Assembly: GCF_012163155.1 (NCBI RefSeq)
Contig: NZ_JAAVUN010000014.1
Coordinates: 1 to 64,000 of the forward strand
Direction of reading: 5' to 3'
Length of the DNA: 64,000 nt
From: Kocuria subflava
Lineage (GTDB): Bacteria; Actinomycetota; Actinomycetes; Actinomycetales; Micrococcaceae
Below, piece by piece: positions 1-7,493 of the stretch. Positions within the stretch are counted from its first letter, which is position 1, and each line of letters starts with the position of its first letter. The position numbers and the translations under genes were made by a program. The notes under the pieces were generated by a model, which saw only the letters and a program-made list of their open reading frames with translations, was not told the DNA's origin and did not search any database.

Positions 1-70
1 GGATCTTTCTACCAAGAACCCACCCCGCCCACCGTGGCCCTAGCCGCTTGACGAAAACCATAGAAGCACC

Positions 71-154
71 CTCCCCCTCCCGCCGAGTAGGCCGTTTGAT
101 CGCTGCTGACCCATTCAGGGGCGATCAAAAGGCCTACTCGGCGGGGAGGGGGAG
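71..154. repeat. Long palindrome, family A copy 1 (likely dxr terminator)
   Basis: The arms at 71-103 and 121-154 pair over about 33 bases with one mismatch and one bulge around a 17-base loop. The hairpin starts directly after the dxr stop codon, so it probably ends dxr transcription, although no long T-run follows. A close relative lies at 44835-44901 and shares the core GCCGARTAGGCC(T/G)TTTGATCGC and much of the loop. Bases 1-70 hold no supported gene. Confidence 0.85.
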
Positions 155-155
155 C

Positions 156-1460
156 TCAGTCGCCCAGGATCTGGTCCGCGCGGGACCGAGCCCAACGCTC
201 TGCCTCCAGCACGGAGTCCACGCTCAGTTCATCTGCAGGGACGTGTTCCTCCACCACCTGCGTCACGGTGTCAACAATCTGCGTGAAGCCGATCCGTCCC
301 GAGTGGAAGGCCAACACCGCTTGTTCATTGGCTGCGTTGAACACCGCCGGTGTGGTGGCGGACTTGGCTGCAGCTTTCTTGATCAGCTCCACGGCGGGGA
401 AAGCCACCGGGTCCAACGGTTCAAAGGTCCAGGAGGTGGCCTGCGACCAATCGCACGGTGTTGCGGCCCCCGGCACGCGGTGCGGCCACCCCAGACCCAG
501 AGCGATGGGCAGCCGCATGTCCGGCGGAGAGGCCTGGGCCAGTGTGGACCCGTCCGTGAACTGGACCATGGAGTGCACCACGGACTGCGGGTGGACCACC
601 ACGTCGATCTTCTCCAGCGGCACCCCGAACAACAGATGGGCTTCCAACACCTCCAGCGCCTTGTTGACCATGGTGGCGGAGTTGGTGGTGACCATCAGGC
701 CCATGTCCCACGTGGGGTGTGCTAACGCGTCTGCCGGGGTGACCTCCGCAAGCTCGTCACGGGAGCGCCCCCGGAACGGTCCACCAGAGGCGGTGAGAAT
801 GAGCCGGTCAACTTCATCCGGCGTACCAGAGCGCAACGCCTGAGCCAGAGCGGAGTGCTCCGAGTCGACCGGGATCAACGGTTCCTCATGCTTGGATGCG
901 GCGACCGCCTGGTGAATCAGGGCACCGCCGGCAATCAGCGATTCCTTGTTGGCCAGCGCCAGCAATTTGTCCGCTTTCAAGGCAGCAAGGGTGGGCGCCA
1001 GGCCGATGGACCCGGTGATCCCGTTGAGCACCAGATCGGCTTCCTCATGGGCTGCGGCTTGCGTTGCGGCCTCCGGTCCGTGAACGACGACGGGGTGGTA
1101 CTCACCTTCCGTACCATCCTTGCCGTCGGAGGTGACTCCCTCGGTTGCTGCCTGGAGCTGGGTGATCAGTTCGGTGAGGTGTGCAGCGTCCTCAGCGTTG
1201 CCACTGGTGGCTACCAACTGCGCGCGAGTTGCCACGGCCTGTTGTGCCAAAAGCTCCAGGTTGGAGATGCCGGCGGCCAGGGCCACCACGCGGAACACCT
1301 GACGCCCACTGTCCTCGGCAGCTTGGCGCACCACGTCCAAGGCCTGAGTGCCGATGGAACCGGTGGACCCCAGGATGCTGATTGTGCGGGGCGCAGCCTT
1401 GAGGAGTTCCGCCCACGGTGACCGGGAGATGTGCGTGTCTTCAGGTGCGCTCGCGTTCAT
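156..1460 (-). CDS. dxr: 1-deoxy-D-xylulose 5-phosphate reductoisomerase
   Basis: This NADPH-dependent enzyme makes 2-C-methyl-D-erythritol 4-phosphate, the first committed intermediate of the MEP isoprenoid pathway, in the cytosol. The 434-residue protein shows the nucleotide-binding GSTGSIG at residues 31-37, the NKESLIAGG block, the metal-binding PVDSEHSAL block, TASGGPFRG and the HPTWDMG motif. It is longer than the usual roughly 390 residues because of a 24-residue N-terminal extension and an acidic insertion around residues 110-135 (TSDGKDGTEGEY). The upstream sequence CTGGGAGT abuts the ATG closely, so the exact start is uncertain, but the conserved core begins only at residue 25. A long palindrome follows the stop codon. 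Confidence 0.96.
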   Translation of the reverse strand: MNASAPEDTHISRSPWAELLKAAPRTISILGSTGSIGTQALDVVRQAAEDSGRQVFRVVALAAGISNLELLAQQAVATRAQLVATSGNAEDAAHLTELITQLQAATEGVTSDGKDGTEGEYHPVVVHGPEAATQAAAHEEADLVLNGITGSIGLAPTLAALKADKLLALANKESLIAGGALIHQAVAASKHEEPLIPVDSEHSALAQALRSGTPDEVDRLILTASGGPFRGRSRDELAEVTPADALAHPTWDMGLMVTTNSATMVNKALEVLEAHLLFGVPLEKIDVVVHPQSVVHSMVQFTDGSTLAQASPPDMRLPIALGLGWPHRVPGAATPCDWSQATSWTFEPLDPVAFPAVELIKKAAAKSATTPAVFNAANEQAVLAFHSGRIGFTQIVDTVTQVVEEHVPADELSVDSVLEAERWARSRADQILGD

Positions 1461-1541
1461 ACTCCCAGTATGGGCCAGCCCCGGAACACCCGACGACGCC
1501 CACCCATCCCGAGGCGGACGTCACTGGGCATGGGTGTGGAT

Positions 1542-1611
1542 ACGACAAAACCCGGCCCTCCCGAAGCGGACGTCAAGCGAAGCAGTCCGAGGGAGGGCCG
1601 GGTTTGGTCGT
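1542..1611 (-). terminator. Terminator hairpin after the GlsB-like gene
   Basis: Arms at 1542-1562 and 1591-1611 pair over 21 bases with one mismatch around a 28-base loop. Read on the minus strand, the second arm ends in GGGCCGGGTTTTGTCG, giving a short T-run. It lies between the GlsB-like stop at 1636 and the dxr start at 1460, so it should separate their transcripts. Confidence 0.75.
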
Positions 1612-1635
1612 GTCTAGCTACTGATCCCGGAGGAA

Positions 1636-1908
1636 TCAGCGACGAGCGCCGCCGCGACGACCGGTGATGAGGCCCCAGATGAAGAGCACAACCAGCGCGC
1701 CAACGGTAGCGATGACCAGGGACATGACCCAGCCGCTCTCGTTGATGCCCTGACCGGAGATTGCGGAGAACAGGAAGCCGCCGAGGACGGCGCCGACGAT
1801 GCCCAGCAGCATGGTGACGATGATGCCACCACCCTGGTTACCCGGCATGATGAGTTTTGCCAGTGCGCCGGCGATCAAGCCCAAAACGATCCAACCAATG
1901 ATGGCCAT
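1636..1908 (-). CDS. GlsB/YeaQ/YmgE-family small membrane protein
   Basis: The 90-residue protein begins MAIIGW, the usual start of the transglycosylase-associated (GlsB/YeaQ/YmgE) family, and consists of three hydrophobic segments rich in glycine and alanine followed by a basic tail (GRRGGARR). The conserved MPGNQGGG loop follows the first helix. Family members are small envelope proteins often induced by general stress; no enzymatic activity is established. An upstream in-frame start at 1977 would add 23 residues with no family similarity, so the ATG at 1908 was chosen. The gene is monocistronic: a hairpin follows it, and a 341-base non-coding region precedes it. Confidence 0.85.
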   Translation of the reverse strand: MAIIGWIVLGLIAGALAKLIMPGNQGGGIIVTMLLGIVGAVLGGFLFSAISGQGINESGWVMSLVIATVGALVVLFIWGLITGRRGGARR

Positions 1909-2249
1909 GAGAATTTCTCTTTCCGTTGGTGGCCCCAACTGTGACAGTGGGGCTGGAGGGGGACGGTCCGACAGCATGCTGACAGCTGACGGTTAAAGTA
2001 AAGATTACAAGACCCCTGCCGAAAATTCGGGCAGCTGCATGAGAGTTCTCTCACGATCCAGACCATGATACGGCGCCAATGGACGCCGTAGGCCCCCGCC
2101 AGAACCGGCGAAACCGGACTCTGACAGGGGCCCTTGGCGAACCGCTCGATGTGAGTCTCCCGTTGGACGGAATTTCACATCCCCCGGCGTGTGGGATTCG
2201 CGATCACCACTGGATCGGATCTGGGATCCGTGGTGGAAGGGATCCGCGA
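1909..2249. promoter_or_regulatory. Non-coding region between actP and the GlsB-like gene
   Basis: These 341 bases hold no convincing gene. They should carry the GlsB-like promoter (minus strand). A near-perfect palindrome at 2016-2034 (CTGCCGAAAATTCGGGCAG) sits about 110 bases upstream of that start and could be an operator or a small hairpin. A terminator-like hairpin for actP lies at 2205-2235. No -10/-35 pair stands out. Confidence 0.5.
2205..2235 (-). terminator. Hairpin downstream of actP
   Basis: CACCACTGGATC at 2205-2216 pairs with GATCCGTGGTG at 2225-2235 around an 8-base loop, with one bulged base. It lies 14 bases past the actP stop codon on the minus strand. There is no T-tract. 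Confidence 0.5.
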
Positions 2250-3887
2250 TCAGTGCTGGACAGGAGCCTCAGCACCCACACCGGTCATGGAGCGAACCTC
2301 CATCTCGGCCTGCTTCTCCACGCTCTCCTTGTAGGAATCGGTCTTGGAACCGATGAAGCCCAACAGGAAGGACGCGGGGATGGAGACCAGACCCGGGTTG
2401 GACAGCGGGAACCAGGAGAAGTCCACACCCTGGATCATGGAGGTCTCTGCACCGGACATGACCGGGGAGAACATGATCAGACCGATGGAGATGATCAGAC
2501 CGCCGTACATGGACCACACCGCACCGCGGGTGGTGAACCCGCGCCAGTACAGGGAGTACAGGATGGTGGGCAGGTTGGCCGAGGCAGCCACGGCGAATGC
2601 CAGCGCCACCAGGAAGGCCACGTTCTGACCCTGGGCGCCAATGCCGCCCAGGATGGAGACCACACCGATCACCACAACGGTCAGCTTGGCAACGCGCAGT
2701 TCCTCCTTGCCGCTGGACTTACCCTTCTTGATCACGTTCGAGTAGATGTCGTGAGCAAAGGATGCGGATGCGGTGATCGCCAGACCGGCCACAACGGCCA
2801 GGATGGTGGCGAAGGCCACGGCGGCGATGATACCCAGCAGCACCGAACCACCCAGCTCAAAGGCCAGCAACGGAGCTGCAGAGTTCACGCCACCCGGAGC
2901 TGCCAGGATGCGTTCGCTGCCGATCAGGGCGGCGGCGGCAAAGCCCAGCACCAGGGTGAACAGGTAGAACAGACCGATCAGGGAGATGGCCCACACCACG
3001 GACTTGCGGGCTTCCTTGGCGGTGGGAACCGTGTAGAAGCGCATGAGCACGTGCGGCAGACCGGCGGCGCCAAAGACCATGGCCATGCCCAGGGAGATGA
3101 AGTCCAGCTTGGTCCATTCGTTCAGGCCGTAGCGCAGACCCGGCTCCAGAAGCTTCTGGCCGTCCATGTCAGCACCTGAACGGTTCACCACGTTGACTGC
3201 TTCGCCCAGCATGGCGGAGAAGTTGAAGCCGAACATGCCCAGAGCCCAGATGGTCATGACACCCACACCGGTCATCAGCAGCACAGCCTTGATGATCTGC
3301 ACCCAGGTGGTGCCCTTCATGCCGCCGATCAGCACGTAGGCGATCATCAGCGCACCGACGACGATGATCACCAGGGACTGGCCCAAGCTGGAGGAGATGC
3401 CCATCAGCAGGGAGACCAACGCGCCGGCGCCGGCCATCTGTGCCAGCAAGTAGAAGAAGGTCACGCACAGTGTGGAGGTGGCCGCAGCAATGCGGACCGG
3501 GCGCTGACGCAGACGGAAGGAGAGCACATCCGCCATGGTGAACTTGCCGGTGTTTCGCAGCGGCTCGGCGATGAGCAGCAGTGCAACCAGCCAGGCCACC
3601 AGGAAGCCGATGGAGTACAAGAACCCGTCGTACCCCTGCAGGGCAATGGCGCCCACGATGCCCAGGAAGGACGCCGCGGAGAGGTAGTCACCTGCAATGG
3701 CCAGGCCGTTCTGGGTTCCGGAGAAGGAACGTCCACCCGCGTAGTAGTCAGCGGCCGTGGATGTGTGCTTGGAGGCTCGCAGCACGACCACCATGGTCAC
3801 AGCGACGAACGCTCCGAAGATCAGCATGTTCAGCCACGGGGTGCCAACGGTTTCGCTGGTCTCTGCGGCGGGAAGCATTACGTTCAT
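2250..3887 (-). CDS. actP: Cation/acetate symporter (SSS family)
   Basis: The 545-residue protein has about 13 hydrophobic segments and the SSS-family block YYAGGRSFSGTQNGLAIAGDYLSAASFLG near residue 50, which is diagnostic of ActP. It imports acetate and related short monocarboxylates with a cation at the cytoplasmic membrane. It is the second gene of a two-gene unit: its ATG lies 3 bases past the stop of the DUF485 gene, and a GGGGG ribosome site sits inside the end of that gene. This DUF485-actP pair is the usual arrangement in bacteria. The C-terminal tail is hydrophilic (KTDSYKESVEKQAEMEVRS). Confidence 0.95.
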   Translation of the reverse strand: MNVMLPAAETSETVGTPWLNMLIFGAFVAVTMVVVLRASKHTSTAADYYAGGRSFSGTQNGLAIAGDYLSAASFLGIVGAIALQGYDGFLYSIGFLVAWLVALLLIAEPLRNTGKFTMADVLSFRLRQRPVRIAAATSTLCVTFFYLLAQMAGAGALVSLLMGISSSLGQSLVIIVVGALMIAYVLIGGMKGTTWVQIIKAVLLMTGVGVMTIWALGMFGFNFSAMLGEAVNVVNRSGADMDGQKLLEPGLRYGLNEWTKLDFISLGMAMVFGAAGLPHVLMRFYTVPTAKEARKSVVWAISLIGLFYLFTLVLGFAAAALIGSERILAAPGGVNSAAPLLAFELGGSVLLGIIAAVAFATILAVVAGLAITASASFAHDIYSNVIKKGKSSGKEELRVAKLTVVVIGVVSILGGIGAQGQNVAFLVALAFAVAASANLPTILYSLYWRGFTTRGAVWSMYGGLIISIGLIMFSPVMSGAETSMIQGVDFSWFPLSNPGLVSIPASFLLGFIGSKTDSYKESVEKQAEMEVRSMTGVGAEAPVQH

Positions 3888-3890
3888 GAA

Positions 3891-4280
3891 TCAAGCCCCC
3901 TTGCTTGAATGAGCGCCGTTGGAGCCACCGTGGATTGCGGCGTAGTCGCCGGCCTCCAGGGCTTCACGCAGTTGCTCTGCCTTGGGATCCAGGCTCTTGT
4001 TCGCGAAAGCGACGTAGAGGCCTGTGATGCCGAAGGTTGTGACGAACTGAAGCAGGCCAAGGATGATGCCCAGGTTCACGTTGCCGATCACCGGAGTGGA
4101 CATGAAGTCCGTGGCGTAGATGGAGAGAAGCACGTACAGCAGGAACCAGACCAGGAAGAAGATGGTCATGGGAACCACGAATTTGCGGTGCGTGGATCGC
4201 AGAGATTGGAACTCCGGGGAGCTTTGCGCTGCCTGGAAGTCCTGGGCCGTTGGTTCGGCCACTGAGGGATGCTCTGACAC
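3891..4280 (-). CDS. DUF485 membrane protein, partner of ActP
   Basis: The 129-residue protein has a hydrophilic N-terminus, the conserved F..L...HRKFVVPMTIFFLVWF block at about residues 22-45, and a second hydrophobic helix at about residues 60-90. DUF485 proteins are two-helix membrane proteins encoded just upstream of acetate/solute symporters; their role is probably accessory to the permease. A CRP-like palindrome lies about 26 bases upstream of the start, which suggests carbon-source control of the pair. Confidence 0.9.
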   Translation of the reverse strand: MSEHPSVAEPTAQDFQAAQSSPEFQSLRSTHRKFVVPMTIFFLVWFLLYVLLSIYATDFMSTPVIGNVNLGIILGLLQFVTTFGITGLYVAFANKSLDPKAEQLREALEAGDYAAIHGGSNGAHSSKGA

Positions 4281-4305
4281 GGGAGACCTCTCGTAACGAG
4301 CTTTA

Positions 4306-4321
4306 CGTGACAGGTGTCACA
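4306..4321. promoter_or_regulatory. CRP/GlxR-like operator upstream of DUF485-actP
   Basis: Read on the minus strand the site is TGTGACACCTGTCACG, which matches TGTGA-N6-TCACA in nine of ten key positions. Acetate genes are common targets of the actinobacterial CRP homologue GlxR; binding here is inferred. The class III cyclase gene at 62036-63325 could supply cAMP. Bases 4322-4467 hold nothing else I can support. Confidence 0.55.
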
Positions 4322-4467
4322 GTGTGGACTCGCTCATATTAACCGCATGTTTGCCGTGCACCAACCACTGTTCACCCCAGATGCCACCCGTGTTGCACCG
4401 AAAACAGCGCCTGCACTTGCTTTCACAAGTACAAACGCTGTTTTTAGACAGGTGCAAAAATCTTGTC

Positions 4468-4899
4468 TCAGCGGAGCGCCAGCAGCAGCTCCACGAGCTT
4501 GTCCAGGAACGCATCCACCTGCTGTTCCTCGTAGGCCCGCTCCCCCACTGCGGGCCCAAAAACGGCCGACCGCACCCGGTCCGGGTGCACGGATTCCGCC
4601 GTGCTCAGCTCCTCAACCACGGCGTCGCACAGAGCGTCGACGTCGACGACGGCGTACCCGCGTGAACTGGACCCTGATGGACGGCGGAAGCGGTGCCCGT
4701 CGGCGCGTTCCAAGCGACCGAAGATCAGATCCGACAGGGCTCCGACCTGCTCCTCCCAGGCCTGGCGCCCGTGAGAGTCGATGTAATCCCGGTTCTCTCG
4801 CCGGGCCAGGGTGTCCTCGAGCTGATCCATGGCAGCATCCACCACCGCCGGCTGATAGCCACCACGGGCGCGCCCGAAGACTGCTGCTCTCAGGTCACG
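4468..4899 (-). pseudogene. DivIVA-domain protein, C-terminal part (split by the IS element)
   Basis: This is the downstream fragment (143 residues) of a DivIVA-like gene whose first 62 codons lie at 7488-7673, on the other side of the IS481-family element. Joining 7488-7673 to 4899-4468 across one copy of the 6-base duplication gives a continuous 205-residue frame reading EFTSRDLRAAVFGRARGGYQ across the joint. That segment matches the V..-.RGGY-P..VD......-E DivIVA-like pattern. The fragment continues with a predicted helix (VVDAAMDQLEDTLARRENRDYI) and a leucine-rich end. An internal ATG at 4845 could initiate a 125-residue product, but it would lack the N-terminal motif. Confidence 0.85.
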
Positions 4900-4905
4900 G
4901 CTAGT
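4900..4905. repeat. Target-site duplication, left copy (GCTAGT)
   Basis: The hexamer GCTAGT directly abuts the left terminal repeat and recurs at 7488-7493 after the right one. It fits the NCTAGN target described for IS481. Confidence 0.9.
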
Positions 4906-4927
4906 TGTACTGCCCTGAGACGTTGAT
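4906..4927. repeat. Left terminal inverted repeat of the IS481-family element
   Basis: It begins TGTACTGCCC and ends ACGTTGAT. Four of 22 positions differ from the right end. Confidence 0.85.
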
Positions 4928-4941
4928 TGACCCGATCGAGT

Positions 4942-5634
4942 TCAGTCCAAGGCGACGCTGGCGGCGGTGTCCGGTGGTGTGCCGATCTCGTCGACGGTGT
5001 GGCCCGAGCATGGATGGCGCGTGAGCGTAGCTTTGCGAATGCGGTCGAGAGAGAACCACCGCACAGCACCGCGCAGTCGACACCACCCGATGAGGTACCA
5101 GCTACCACGGGTGCCGGCGAACAGAATGGGCTCGACGTCGCGACGGGTGTGCTCGCCAGCGGCGGAGACGAAGTCGATGCGCAGCACCCGTTGATCTGTC
5201 ATGGCCTGTTCGCAGGTCGAGCGGACGGATCGAGAGGTGCTGGGGGGCGAGTCGACCCAGACTCGCTGCGCGAGCTCGCTTACTTTCTCCCGAGTGCGCG
5301 GGTCGAGGACATCCACGATCTTGCGGACGGCGGCTGTAGCGAGATCGGAGTACGGCGCATCGGGTGCGGCCTTGACCGCTGCCAGCAGTGCCAAGGCCTG
5401 AGCCGGTGACAATGCGACCGGCGGCAGGGAACCACCTTCTACGATCCCGTACCCTCCGCCTGGGCCAGGGCGGGACCACAGCGGCACTCCGGATGCTTCG
5501 AGTGCCGCCAGGTCTCTTTTAATCGTCCGGACAGACACCCCGAACTCACGGGCCAGTCCCTCCGCGCTCCTCCCACGCTTCCCGCCGCGCCTGAGCGCCT
5601 CCGACAGTGCGTGGAGGCGTTCCGAACGCTTCAT
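4942..5634 (-). CDS. YafY-type HTH/WYL-domain transcriptional regulator (IS passenger)
   Basis: The 230-residue protein has an N-terminal helix-turn-helix (AEGLAREFGVSVRTIKRDLAAL, about residues 23-45), the GGGYG wing near residue 60, and a C-terminal WYL domain with SWYLIGWCRLRGAVRWFSLDRI near residue 185. WYL proteins are ligand-sensing repressors or activators. It is encoded inside the mobile element, divergent from the hydrolase at 5709 with 74 bases between the starts, so it probably controls that gene and itself. The C-terminal end lies close to the left terminal repeat. The ligand is unknown. Confidence 0.88.
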   Translation of the reverse strand: MKRSERLHALSEALRRGGKRGRSAEGLAREFGVSVRTIKRDLAALEASGVPLWSRPGPGGGYGIVEGGSLPPVALSPAQALALLAAVKAAPDAPYSDLATAAVRKIVDVLDPRTREKVSELAQRVWVDSPPSTSRSVRSTCEQAMTDQRVLRIDFVSAAGEHTRRDVEPILFAGTRGSWYLIGWCRLRGAVRWFSLDRIRKATLTRHPCSGHTVDEIGTPPDTAASVALD

Positions 5635-5708
5635 CAGGGAACCATCGCCACATTCATGTCACAAATAGTGCCACTCCGTTGTCCAGGAGCCCTGTCAGCA
5701 TCGAGCAC

Positions 5709-6437
5709 ATGACATCGAACGCAACGGACCAACCGCACGTCATCCTCGTTCCCGGCTACTGGCTGGGCGCCTGGGCCTGGGATGACGTAGTGCCCGCCCT
5801 GAAGGAGCACGGGCTCGACGTCGAGGCCGTCACTCCGCCGGGCCTCGACGAGCAAGATCCCAACCGGAAGAACGCCACTCTGCAGGAGCAGGTCAATGCC
5901 CTCCAGGCCCTTGTCGAACAGGCCGGCGGCGACGTCGTTCTCGTGGGGCACAGCGGCGCCAACGCCGCGGTAAGCACTGTCACGGACAGGATCCCGCAGC
6001 TGCTCCGCCGGGTCATCTGGGTCGATTCCGGGCCCATGACGGACGGAGCAGCCTTCGCGCCGGAGCTCCCGCAAGACATCGAGGAGCTCCCGCTGCCTGA
6101 CTTTGACACGCTCGGTCAGCAGGCCAGCCTCGAAGGGCTTAGCGAAGGACAGCTCAAGACCTTCCGCGCCCGCGCTGTCCCCGAGCCTGCAGGTGTCGCC
6201 CGCGCCTCGGTCTCTTTGAACAATGATCGGCGCTACGGCGTGCCGACCACTCTGATCTGCTGCTCCCTGCCGTCCAGCCAGGTCCTTGAGCTGGCCCAGG
6301 CACGACACCCTATGTTCGCCGCCGTCAACGACCTGATCGACGTCCAGTTCATCGACCTGCCTACTGGTCACTGGCCGATGTGGAGCCGCCCCGAGGATCT
6401 GGGCAAGGCGATCGCCACCGCCGCTCTCGCCTCCTAG
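5709..6437 (+). CDS. Alpha/beta hydrolase (IS passenger)
   Basis: The 242-residue protein starts MTSNATDQPHVILVPGYWLGAWAWDDV, where the HVILVPG..L strand-turn forms the oxyanion region. The nucleophile elbow is GHSGAN at about residue 90, and TGHWPMW near residue 226 supplies the likely catalytic histidine. No substrate can be assigned; esterase or lactonase activity is possible. The ATG at 5709 was chosen over an upstream in-frame start because the fold begins a few residues after it and the longer frame would run into the divergent regulator. A strong hairpin at 6451-6488 follows. Confidence 0.85.
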   Translation: MTSNATDQPHVILVPGYWLGAWAWDDVVPALKEHGLDVEAVTPPGLDEQDPNRKNATLQEQVNALQALVEQAGGDVVLVGHSGANAAVSTVTDRIPQLLRRVIWVDSGPMTDGAAFAPELPQDIEELPLPDFDTLGQQASLEGLSEGQLKTFRARAVPEPAGVARASVSLNNDRRYGVPTTLICCSLPSSQVLELAQARHPMFAAVNDLIDVQFIDLPTGHWPMWSRPEDLGKAIATAALAS

Positions 6438-6450
6438 GTTCCTCCTCGCC

Positions 6451-6488
6451 GATGAAGGGGGACAGCCACTGCGCTGTCCCCCTTCATC
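6451..6488. terminator. Terminator hairpin inside the IS element
   Basis: GATGAAGGGGGACAGC (6451-6466) pairs perfectly with 6473-6488 around a 6-base loop. It lies between the passenger hydrolase and the transposase and should insulate the transposase from upstream transcription. Confidence 0.8.
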
Positions 6489-6505
6489 CCGTTCCGAAAG
6501 CCCCC

Positions 6506-7492
6506 ATGAGCCACAAGAACGCCGCCCTGACACCCCGCCACCGCCTGAAGGTCGCTCGCCTCGTCGTCGAGGACGGGTGGCCGATCAGCGAGATTGCTGC
6601 CCGCTTCCAGGTGTCCTGGCCGACGGTGAAGCGGTGGGTCGACCGCTACCTCGCCGGTGAGTCCATGGAAGACCGGTCTTCGCGCCCGAGGGTGTCGCCG
6701 AACAAGACCCCGAAGACGGTGACCAAGCGGTGCGTCAGCCTGCGAATGCGGTTGCGCGAAGGCCCAGTTCAGCTCGCCGCTCGACTCGGCATCGCACCAT
6801 CGACGGTGCACCGAATCCTCACGACGGCACGCCTCAACCGGCTGTCCTACGTCGACCGTGCCACCGGCGAGCCGATCCGCCGGTACGAACACCCCCATCC
6901 CGGCTCGCTGGTGCACGTGGACGTGAAGAAGCTCGGGAATATCCCCGACGGCGGCGGCTGGCGCTATGTCGGCCGACTCCAAGGCGAACGCAACCGCGCC
7001 GCCACGCCCGGGAAGCCGAAGAACAAGTGGCACAACCCAAAGCTTGGGTACGCGTTTGTGCACACCGTCATCGACGACCACTCCCGCGTCGCGTACACCG
7101 AGGTCCACGACGACGAGACTGCCATCACCGCCGTCGCCGTCCTGCACCGGGCGGTCGAGTGGTTCGCAAACCGCGGCGTCACCATCGAACGGGTGCTGTC
7201 TGACAACGGCGGGGCATACCGGTCACACCTGTGGCGCGACACCTGCGAGGCCCTATCGATCACCCCGAAGCGGACCCGTCCGTACCGGCCGCAGACCAAC
7301 GGAAAAGTGGAGCGCTTCCACCGGACCATGGCCGACGGGTGGGCGTACGCCCGCTGCTACACCAGCGAGCAAGAACGACGTGACGCCCTGCCGGACTGGC
7401 TGCACCAGTACAACGAACATCGTCCGCATACCGCGTGCGGCAACCAGCCGCCCTCCTCACGATTGATCAACGTGCCCGGTCAGTACAGCTAG
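6506..7492 (+). CDS. IS481-family transposase
   Basis: The 328-residue protein has an N-terminal HTH (LTPRHRLKVARLVVEDGWPI then FQVSWPTVKRWVDRYLAG, residues about 8-55) and an rve-type catalytic core with the DDE residues in HVDVKK, LSDNGGAY and KVERFHR. The ATG at 6506 gives the usual family N-terminus MSHKNAALTPR. The stop codon TAG (7490-7492) is not in the element: it is supplied by the CTAG of the target duplication, so the coding region ends 5 bases outside the right terminal repeat. Confidence 0.96.
   Translation: MSHKNAALTPRHRLKVARLVVEDGWPISEIAARFQVSWPTVKRWVDRYLAGESMEDRSSRPRVSPNKTPKTVTKRCVSLRMRLREGPVQLAARLGIAPSTVHRILTTARLNRLSYVDRATGEPIRRYEHPHPGSLVHVDVKKLGNIPDGGGWRYVGRLQGERNRAATPGKPKNKWHNPKLGYAFVHTVIDDHSRVAYTEVHDDETAITAVAVLHRAVEWFANRGVTIERVLSDNGGAYRSHLWRDTCEALSITPKRTRPYRPQTNGKVERFHRTMADGWAYARCYTSEQERRDALPDWLHQYNEHRPHTACGNQPPSSRLINVPGQYS
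7466..7487. repeat. Right terminal inverted repeat of the IS481-family element
   Basis: Read inward on the minus strand it begins TGTACTGACC and ends ACGTTGAT. It overlaps the last codons of the transposase. Confidence 0.85.
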
Positions 7493-7493
7493 T
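7488..7493. repeat. Target-site duplication, right copy (GCTAGT)
   Basis: Identical to 4900-4905. Its TAG ends the transposase reading frame. Confidence 0.9.

Larger units (their letters stand above)
4906..7487 (+). mobile_element. IS481-family insertion sequence carrying passenger genes
   Basis: The 2,582-bp element is bounded by terminal inverted repeats beginning TGTACTG (4906-4927 and 7466-7487, 18 of 22 positions identical) and by a 6-base duplication, GCTAGT. It holds three genes: a WYL-domain regulator (minus), an alpha/beta hydrolase (plus) and the transposase (plus). Typical IS481 elements are about 1 kb and encode only the transposase, so this is a transporter-type IS with about 1.5 kb of cargo. 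Both ends, the transposase and the duplication look intact, so the insertion may be recent. Confidence 0.9.

Noticed and set aside
48-725. Open frame of 225 codons on the plus strand at the left end
   Set aside because: It lies antisense to dxr, begins in the palindrome, and its product (His/Gly/Arg-rich) has no domain; it is a shadow of the high-GC dxr gene.
2079-3179. 366-codon plus-strand frame opposite actP
   Set aside because: It has extreme His/Gln/Gly composition and mirrors actP codon structure; it is a shadow frame.
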